Shown here one piece after another: positions 55,510 through 64,000 of a stretch of 64,000 nt of DNA (within the stretch, counting starts at the first letter, position 1; each line of letters opens with the position of its first letter). Both the position numbers and the translations under genes were made by a program. Under the pieces are notes generated by a model. That model saw nothing but the letters and a program-made list of their open reading frames with translations. It did no database searches and was not told the DNA's origin. The stretch comes from Chondrosia reniformis. Lineage: Eukaryota > Porifera > Demospongiae > Chondrillida > Chondrillidae. The stretch spans positions 6,558,401 through 6,622,400 of the forward strand of contig OX359192.1 of assembly GCA_947172415.1 (NCBI GenBank), read 5' to 3'.

Positions 55510-58500
55510 ATGGATTTCAACCTTGCTACCGTGAGTTTTGCTGGAGACCGTCGTTTTGGCTATACATCTCTTTTGTACTACTTCTACACAGGGGAGCAAG
55601 GTTTGGGTTAAGGGTTTGCACGGATACCTCGTACCTGGTGTTATTGCAGTAACTTTATCAAAGGAAGAAGCTGCAGTTTCTCTAGAAAGCGATAGCGCTG
55701 AGGTGATTTGCGCTCAATCTACTATATATCACGCACAACAGAGCGTGTCTTATTGCTATTAGTCTCTCTCCTCTCATGCATACACTGCAGCCCAAAGAGA
55801 TCACAGTACAACTTAAAAGTTTGAAAGAGCGGAGTGAACTGGGATGTGATGGAATAGAGGACATGATCCAGCTGAGGTTGGACACGTATAGCTATTGACA
55901 CACATGCGACACGTCAATGCATGTACATCATACAATTATATTTATTTGCATTCTGAATCTTCCTCTTCACGTTTAGCGATCTTCACGAAGGAGCTTTGTT
56001 GTACAATCTGAAAAGGAGATTTGAGCAAAACCACATTTATGTAAGTGACCAATCGAAGAATCTACGTACATATAATAATAGCACCTTTTGAATATAAGAC
56101 ACACATCCTCTGTACGTTAGTCCAATTTTATGTGTTGTTTTACACCCAGAATTCCATTCATTAACACAATATTTTGTTATCTTTGCTACAGAATAGGTAA
56201 AGTGTTAGATTAAATTATCAGTAAATCCTGGTGATTATAAAATCTTTGTCTCCTGCACATTCTATCCAGACATATACAGGCAATATATTGGTGTCTGTTA
56301 ATCCATACAAAGTACTGGACATGTACAGTGTAGAAATGGTTAGGAGGTACAATGGACAATTAATCGGGAAGCTCCCTCCGTAAGTGTATATACACACCTT
56401 TTAAAAGTTATATTACTATAGTCTGTCATTTATATATAATTACTTTTGTTCCATGTAGACACATCTTTGCATTGAGTGCTGCAGCCTTCAAACACATGAA
56501 AGACAACAAAAAGGACCAGTGTATAATAATAAGGCAAGTCTCTGTGTGCCCCATCTTATAGTCATATCTGTATATATGCTCAGCCTAATTTAATATGTCT
56601 GCTCCCTTACATGTTGTACCTGTAGTGGAGAGAGTGGGGCAGGCAAAACAGAATCTACCAAATTGGTTATGCAGTACTTGGCAGCTGTCAACAAGGCTGG
56701 TACAAGCATCACCTCGGAGCAGGTGGGCTATCATAACATGTGGTTCACTGACAGCTGCTGAGCAACCAGAGATTTGTACCTCAATAAGATATGTTGGCTT
56801 CTGGTTTACTTTGAAATGTAGATTTTGGAAGCTAATCCACTACTTGAGTCATTTGGTAACGCCAAAACTGTCAAAAACAATAATTCAAGTAGATTTGGCA
56901 AGTATCTGGAAATATTCTTCGATGAGAGGCATGTACATATATATTTATATAATATATTTGTAGGCATATATATGTTCTGTAACACACATGTACATAACAA
57001 GTATAAATATTTACAAATAAATATATATGTTATGTAAAATGTTGTTACTGCGTGTTGACTATACAGTGGAAGTATAAGCGGAGCCAAGGTCTCAGAGTAC
57101 TTGCTGGAAAAGTCTCGGATTGTTAACCACGGGACTGATGAAAGGAACTATCATGTCTTTTATGAAATGTTGGCTGGCTTGGCAAAGGAGGACCTTGGAA
57201 AATATGGTCTCACCAAATCTGAAGACTTTTTCTATTTGAATCAAGTGAGTTAAAAGATGCTGTTTCTCTTTAGCTTGTTTGTACATGTGTCATGCCCATG
57301 TAGGGAGGCCCAAGCAATATTCCGGGGAAGAATGACCAGCAGGACTACCAACGGCTTACAGCATCTATGGATGTCTTGGGTATCACTGTGAGTGAGCGGC
57401 AGTCACTTTAAGACTCAGCTTTACTAGCACTCTTTGTTACATGTACATATACGTCTTACGTATCTTAAGAATGAAACTAATTTTAGCACTCTTAATTACA
57501 TGTACATATACGTCTTACGTATCTTAAGAATGAAACTAATGTAATTTTAGCACGACTTTGATTACATGTTCACATTGTTCAATTAGACATGTACTTCTAA
57601 TTATACATACACACCTGCAGAACGATGAGAAGATATCTATATTTAGAATTCTGTCCGCTGTGATTCACTTGGGTAATATTGTATTTCAGAAAGCTATGGT
57701 AAGAATCCATTCCATGTGGGTTTGTATAAATGTACATATGTATGTATGCTATGTATGTATATACATAAACAAATTATTTCTCTAGGAAGGAGGCTATGAG
57801 GCATGTTCCCTTGCTTCCACTGATCACTTGTCTTCAGTTGCTAATCTTCTCGGAGGAGAGAGAGACAAACTCACAACTTCACTCACTCACAAGATCACTC
57901 TAACAAGAGGGGAATACTTTCATACTCCTCTCACTGTTGAACAGGCCCTGGATACAAGGCATGTATACATGCATCTAGTGACAGATTTGGCACTTGAATA
58001 TCTCCCTCTTCTTCCCTGTGCAGAGATGCCTTGTCCAAAGCTCTGTACTCCAGACTCTTCACTTGGTTGGTGGAGAAGGTTAATAGCATCATATGTAAAG
58101 ACGAACAACAGTCTTCCATTGCCATTCTGGATATCTTTGGATTTGAAAACTTTGAGTTAAACAGCTTTGAACAGCTTTGCATTAACTTTGCAAATGAGAC
58201 ACTTCAGTACTACTTTAATCAGCATATCTTTGCACTGGAACAGGTGAGAGGTTCAGTTTTAATAGACGAACCCTTATACAGCAGACACTAGGCTCACATG
58301 ACAGTTACAGTTGCTCGTTGTGCATATTTATATAAGAAGCTGATCCATGAACATACTTAATATGTATACACGTGCCTTATAGAAGGAGTATTTGAATGAA
58401 GGGATTGAGTGGAGTTCTATAGACTTCAACGATAACCAGCCTTGTTTAGACTTGATAAGCAAGAAACCTGACGGGCTCTTGTGTCTCCTTGATGATGAAA

Positions 58501-61500
58501 GCAACTTTCCAAAGGTACTGACTAGACAAAGCAATTGTCAAGTGCACTAATTACATGGAGTTAGTGTATTCTTGTGCGTTACCAGGCTACAGACCAGTCT
58601 TTCCTTGAGAAGTGTCACCATCAGCATGCTAAAAATACATTCTACCAGAAGCCCAAGAAACAAAAGCCACAGATGGCCATTTTGCACTATGCAGGGACAG
58701 TGTGGTACACAGTAAGTACACACACACATACACACATACATACTTACATACTTATCATACTATACATACGTATGTACTAATTATGGGGGTACCTTTAATG
58801 TCTTCAGGTTAATATGTTTCTTGATAAGAATAGAGATGCCGTACGAACTGATTTGATTGAACTCCTAGGAGACAGTAAATCCAAAGTATGTGAAGCCTAT
58901 GATTTTGAAATATATTAAGTTAATGCTGAAGTTATAGATGTCTATATATACCTTTTATGTATTTCTATAGTTTATTGGAGGCCTATTTGCACACGATTTG
59001 AGGGAGATGAAGGAGAGTAAGACAAAGACCATGAGCAGGAGGAAGGCAAAGACAGTGGCCTCCATTTTCACACAGTCTCTCTCCAAACTGATTGGCAATA
59101 TGTCCAAGTCAGTACATATACGTATGCATATATAGGCACTTATGTACCCGTCCTATGTATATATGCGTACATGGACCATTTCCATCTATTGGTGATACCC
59201 CATCTTGTCCAGGTGTCATCCTTACTTTATCCGCTGCATCAAGCCAAACAAGACTAAAGTCCCTTTAGAATTTGATGATCACATGGTAATGGAACAGTTG
59301 AGATATTCAGGAATGCTGGAGACAATTCGCATAAGGAGAGCTGGCTATCCTGTTAGACTCACCTTTGCAGACTTCATTGACAGGTACGTACAATAATAAG
59401 TAGTCAATTAGAAGTAGTACTCTACATACATACCCATGTACCTAACAACTGTAGGTGGGTAGAAGTACGTAGCTATAGGAACACATATACATATCAACCA
59501 CCTTAAAACATATGACGTGCATGTTCTTATACACAGGTACAGTGTCCTCTGCTCAGCAAGACAGTCCATGAATCTCTTGGGGGAAGAGCCAGTTGCTCAG
59601 TGCCAGAAGATAGTGGAAGGACTTGACATTGGAGAGCTTTACAAATTTGGAAATTCCAAAATATTTTTCAAAGAAGCAGCTGAACTTCAGATGGAAGACA
59701 AGAGGTCGCAAAAGCTAAATGGAGCAGTCACTGTTATCCAAAGAGTGGTGAGTTACCAATTCTAATGAAATCACAAACCTGTATGGCCCTGATGTCCTGT
59801 TGATAATGGACTAGATGAAAGGCTATATGGCAAGAAGACGGTTCCTTTCAATGAAGTTGGCTGCTGTAAGGATTCAAGCATTTGTTCGCTCTACCATTGT
59901 CAGGTTAGACCGCAGTTGTAGATCTTTTTATTATCCTTATCTAATCACATTAATACTCAATTTGCATTATATTTCATTCATTCACAAAATGTGTATAAAA
60001 TTAACTTTATAGTAATTGATAAGTCAGCTCTTTTACCAATTAAAAGGAAGTAAAATATGATATTTAAATATCATGTATATAATTTACCACCATGGCCACA
60101 CTAAAATTCCTGTATATACGTACCTACCAGAGACTATGTACGTATACTGTGAATCCTTAGGAGGAGGTATTTGAAAGTACGTCAGGGCATTGTGCGGCTG
60201 CAAGCACTGGTGAGAATGAGGAGGGAAAGAAAAAGGTATTTGTTAGAGTTGGAAGAGATAAAGAGAATAGCAGCAGAAGAGAAGATGGCAGCTGAGAAAG
60301 CAGAACAATTTAATGTAGGCCTACTGGAGGTCCCATCAGAATTGGCATTTACACTTCACTGTATCAAAGGTAGACACATATATTTAGTGTCAAATACATA
60401 ATTTTGACCTAAGTATATACAAAATTATATATCTAATTGAACAATATATACGTATATACAATTACTTACAGACTGGAATAAGGTACATATCAAGGAAGGA
60501 CTTGGCGAGGTAAAATCAAAATTGATGGAATACATCCAACCATCAAGGACTCTCTCTGATTCAATTAATGGTTTTGGATTTCAAAAGTTTGCGGGAGCCT
60601 ATTTCAAAGTAAAGAAACTCATTGGCTCATAATGTATGTTCAACTGTGTATATACCTACGTATGTATGCCACTCTCCAGGAGGAGCACTCTTGGGCAAGA
60701 GCCAAGGAACCTCTGACTACCTCTCTACTCAAGCATAAGGATACCACAGATGAACAGCAAGCAGTCAAGATTTTCAAATTAGTGAGTTCTAGATTTTAAA
60801 TCTATTTAATGTCTTGTGATGCAATGCTTTTGTACATACGTACATACTAACAATACATTGTATGTAATATGTAGATAATGAGATTCATGGAGGATCAGTC
60901 TTACAAAGGAGTTACCGAAATGGTCTTGGGTAACTCTATTATACATCAGGTATGTATGCAATGATTTATTTTTACATAAAGTAGAAAGTAGTTTCATTGT
61001 TACGTATGGTATCATTGGAGCAGGTGTTGCAGAACCCTGGTTTGGCAGAGGAAGTGTATTCTCAGTTGTGCAATCAGACTTGGTGTAACAAGGATGAAGC
61101 AAGCTCCTACAAGGGATGGCTACTGTTGGCTATGCTTGCATCCTCCATACCACCCTCACACACAATGGATAACTACTTGATCAAGTAAGCATGCACACAT
61201 CTACCCTGATGCACTGTGTACGTATATTATACATGCACAAAGTGTATAAAACAGCAGCCAGCACTGATCAGGAGTCATATTGTATAAGACAGCATCTCCT
61301 TAATTTTCTAACACAAATATTTGAAATTCCACCTACATACATACATAGATACCGTACATATACATACATATCCTTTGCATACATTAACAAATGGATTCTA
61401 CTTAACAATATTTATTTACACATATATATTCACTCAACAGTTATGTTTCAAGTTATGGAGTGAATGGATATGCCAGCCTGTGCCAGCAGAAGTTGCTCCA

Positions 61501-64000
61501 GTCCAGTCCAAACCACACCCCCAGGTCCTGTCCTCCCTGCTCCCTGGAGTGGGGGGCCGCAAGGGAGCACAAGTCCATGGCACTGCTAGTTAGGTATCCT
61601 GATGGTGAGTGAGTCTGTCTTGTCCCAATCAGTTTGTCCATCCTGTACTACAATAGTATATAAGTTATCCTTGGTATTATAAAACTTCATTATTCATTCA
61701 TTATTTGATACATTTCAGGTGATGTTTTCAGTGTGATGGTAAATTCCTGGACTACTGCTGAAGAGCTTGCTAAGACTCTAGCAGATAAAAAGTAAGCTCT
61801 CTATGCAACACTATATACGTATGTGTATATAATATGTACATACATCATAGTCTTTGCATTGTGAAGGAAGCAGTTGCTGCCTATATAGATAGTATCCCAT
61901 CTCTATCTGCAGAGGTTTGGCATCTAGTGACACCTGGTCCCTCACATTTGAGTCTTCAGAGGTCAGACAGGAGCTGAGTGGCTACTCTTATGTGTTGGAT
62001 AGCATTTCTCTCATAGAGCACCCACCAGGGTTCTACCCATACACAACACCATGTCTGACCTCATGGAAAGAAGATCCTCAGTCAAAGGGAATGTAAGTCT
62101 CCTCCTTGACTGCAATTGCCTTATCATTGTTCATTTGGTACTCATGTATGTACGTACGTAGGTCTGATGGAGAGAATGTCAACACTTTCCTGGATAGCTT
62201 ATTTGATCCACTTTTGAATGAAATTGATGAGTGCCTACTTTCCCCTGATGAATTGGGAAAATCTATCAAGGGGATTGGAGTGCCCCCTCCTCCTCCTCCC
62301 CCACCCCCACCTGGTGGATCTGGACCTCCTCCTCCCCCACCCCCACCTGCTGGGTCTGTACCTCCTCCCCCACCCCCACCTGCTGGGTCTGTACCTCCTC
62401 CCCCACCCCCACCTGCTGGGTCTGTACCTCCTCCTCCCCCACCCCCACCTGCTGGGTCTGTACCTCCTCCTCCCCCACCCCCACCTGCTGGGTCTGGACC
62501 TCCTCCTCCCCCACCCCCACCTGCTGGGTCTGGACCTCCTCCTCCCCCACCCCCACCTGCTGGGTCTGGACCTCCTCCTCCCCCACCCCCACCTGCTGGG
62601 TCTGGACCTCCAGGTCTTGATATTGGATCAGTAAGACTAAAAGCTGTCAGCAAACCGAGTCCAAAGAAGAACACTGGACTTGACTTTCAATCAGAACTGC
62701 AACAGCAAATTATAAAAACACAAAACAGACAAAGTGCTAATATTGAAGACAAGGTAGCACAGACAAAGAAGACTAAGTCTGCAGCACCGGCAATGGATTT
62801 TCAAAGTGAACTTATGATGAAGATTTCTAGACAAGCAAACAAGACTGAAACCTCTAAAACTGTCACTGTCACTACAACTGTAAAATCTAGCAATGTTAAA
62901 TCTCCTCCAGTAGCCCCCAAGCCACAGTCGTCCTTAGCTAGAGAAGTGTCACAAGAAAGAGTAAAATCACTCAGTCCACCTCAGGTGCCTCCCAAGACTC
63001 GGCCATCTGCATTCAATCAGCCAATCCCCACCAGTGCTCCAGCACCCCCCAGTGCTCCAGCACCCACCAGTGCTCCAGCACCCCCCAGTGCTCCAACACC
63101 CCCCAGTGCTCCAGCACCCACCAGTGCTCCAGCACCCACCAGTGCTCCAGCACCCACCAGTGCTCCAGCACCCACCAGTGCTCCAGCACCCACCAGTGCT
63201 CCAGCACCCACCAGTGCTCCAGCACCCCCCAGTGCTCCAGCACCCCCCAGTGCTCCAGCACCCACCAGTGCTCCAGCGCCCACCAGTGCTCCAACACCCA
63301 CCAGTGCTCCAGCACCCACCAGTGCTCCAGCGCCCACCAGTGCTCCAACACCCACCAGTGCTCCACCCCCAATCAATGTCAACAAGGCTGCTACTTCCTC
63401 TCGTACATTTAATAGTATAGCCAGTATTAAGAGAAGCAGAAGACACAGCACAATTACAGCAGATCCCGTAGGAGATGCTCCTCCTAAATCTGCCGGTCCA
63501 ATCACCATCCTCAAGACCCCCATCTCACCCCCTATATCCCACATCAGCCCAACATGGGAGCTGAGACTGAGGAAGGAGTACTTCACTCCAACAGAGAGGC
63601 TGACTGACGGCACGACCATACAACAGATATACAGTCAAGTCCTGAATGATGTATTCTCAGAAATGTGCATGCTCTTTTCAGTGGAAGAGAGGAAGTCACT
63701 TAAAGACAAATTTGGTGAGCATGCCTATAGTGTATAGTATGCATATAGATCTCAATGACCTTACCCATGTTTTCATGTTTCCTTTGATTTGACCAGTTCA
63801 GCGAGGGATTTCCCCTTCATCTCCACATGCAAGTCTACCCTTGATGAAGGAGATTGTAGACCATGCAACAAATTCTCTAATGTACTTTTCAAGGCTATAC
63901 AAGGTTGTGCCTCATTTGGACTCTAATTGTCAGGAATATACTCATGTTGGTATAAACAGTAAGGCAGTGATACTGGCACTATATACCAGCAATGGGAAGA
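55510..64000 (+). CDS. Unconventional MyTH4 myosin, class XV-like, 3' end beyond the window
   Basis: Actin motor with membrane/cargo-binding tail. Thirty exons seen: 55510-55530, 55592-55702, 55791-55876, 55977-56040, 56270-56379, 56459-56533, 56626-56722, 56822-56928, 57067-57244, 57304-57387, 57621-57698, 57786-57958, 58024-58243, 58383-58514, 58586-58711, 58808-58885, 58971-59107, 59213-59383, 59537-59747, 59815-59903, 60161-60369, 60472-60608, 60680-60781, 60875-60949, 61024-61184, 61441-61604, 61719-61791, 61913-62092, 62162-63714, 63797-64000 (partial). SH3-like start GSKVWVKG; P-loop GESGAGKT; switch [11 protein letters not shown]; switch [11 protein letters not shown]; actin-binding and converter parts complete. 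IQ motifs and a basic coiled stretch lie in exons 19-21. MyTH4 spans exons 22-26, then a FERM-like lobe with YVLDSIS as in myosin XV. Exon 29 adds two proline-rich arrays. Introns 6, 8 and 12 use GC donors. Class VII or XXII is less likely. Confidence 0.9.
62283..62613 (+). repeat. In-frame polyproline array in the myosin tail
   Basis: Units of 33 or 36 bases encode runs of seven or eight prolines followed by Ala-Gly-Ser. About nine units. Such formin-like polyproline tracts bind profilin or SH3/EVH1 domains. The units are almost identical at the DNA level, so copy number probably varies. Confidence 0.93.
63029..63370 (+). repeat. In-frame 18-bp Pro-Ala-Ser/Thr array in the myosin tail
   Basis: An 18-base unit, CCCACCAGTGCTCCAGCA with small changes, repeats about 19 times and encodes Pro-Thr/Pro-Ser-Ala-Pro-Ala. 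It is open in all six frames, so other frames here mean nothing. It probably forms an extended flexible linker. Confidence 0.93.

Noticed and set aside
62078-62674. A 198-codon - strand glycine/proline-rich frame and other-frame shadows
   Set aside because: Opposite strand of the myosin polyproline array; the + strand frame joins the myosin exons in phase.
62967-63619. - strand Trp-Ser-Thr-Gly and Leu-Val-Gly-Ala repeat frames
   Set aside because: Shadows of the 18-bp coding array.
1-64000. CRISPR arrays, operon-like structure, rRNA or virus-derived elements
   Set aside because: None seen. Repeats are tandem or inverted without spacer-repeat order, genes carry spliceosomal introns, and no polymerase, capsid or long terminal repeat was recognised.

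Overview
The window looks like nuclear DNA of an early-branching, gene-dense animal, most likely a demosponge. The evidence is the animal gene families present (kelch-like adaptors, two G-alpha subunits, a MyTH4 myosin, TSP1 and CUB ectodomains), an A+T-rich base composition, many short GT-AG introns (often 50-300 bases) and intergenic spacers of only tens to hundreds of bases. The phylum call is inference; nothing in the sequence names the species. I found no CRISPR array, rRNA, convincing tRNA, or virus-derived element.

Layout, left to right: a partial kelch-like gene (-), a BAR-RhoGAP gene (+), an ENT4-like nucleoside/monoamine transporter (-), a complete single-exon kelch-like gene (-), two tandem G-alpha genes (+,+), an EF-hand/WD40 protein of the WDR49/WDR64 type (+), an OleC-like AMP-forming ligase with a C-terminal membrane anchor (-), a type II membrane protein with a TSP1 domain and a fucosyltransferase-like domain (+), an SBK-type kinase (-), a 4.6-kb gene-poor stretch, METTL23 (+), ECH1 (-), PWP2 (+), a small secreted CUB-like protein (+), and the first 30 exons of a class XV-like MyTH4 myosin (+) that runs off the right edge. 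I rebuilt the multi-exon genes by hand from splice signals, reading phase and family similarity. Every internal junction is phase-consistent except the first one of the RhoGAP gene.

Much of the layout is head-to-head or tail-to-tail. Four divergent pairs have start codons only 23 to 246 bases apart, and three convergent pairs lie close enough for their 3' ends to meet or overlap. The genes do not form one pathway. They cover signalling (G-alpha, RhoGAP, kinase), ubiquitin-ligase adaptors, actin/myosin transport, ribosome biogenesis (PWP2), peroxisomal beta-oxidation (ECH1), lipid-like adenylation and cell-surface glycosylation.

The non-genic part is rich in repeats: a CCAT microsatellite, a 23-bp minisatellite, 50-bp and 57-bp arrays placed against splice sites, several foldback/MITE-like elements, a 40-bp perfect palindrome, and an unnamed dispersed repeat present in four copies. 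The most interesting items are the TSP1-glycosyltransferase architecture, the OleC-like ligase sharing a 23-bp divergent spacer with it, the patchwork identity of the two G-alpha genes including their introns, and a cluster of GC-AG introns.
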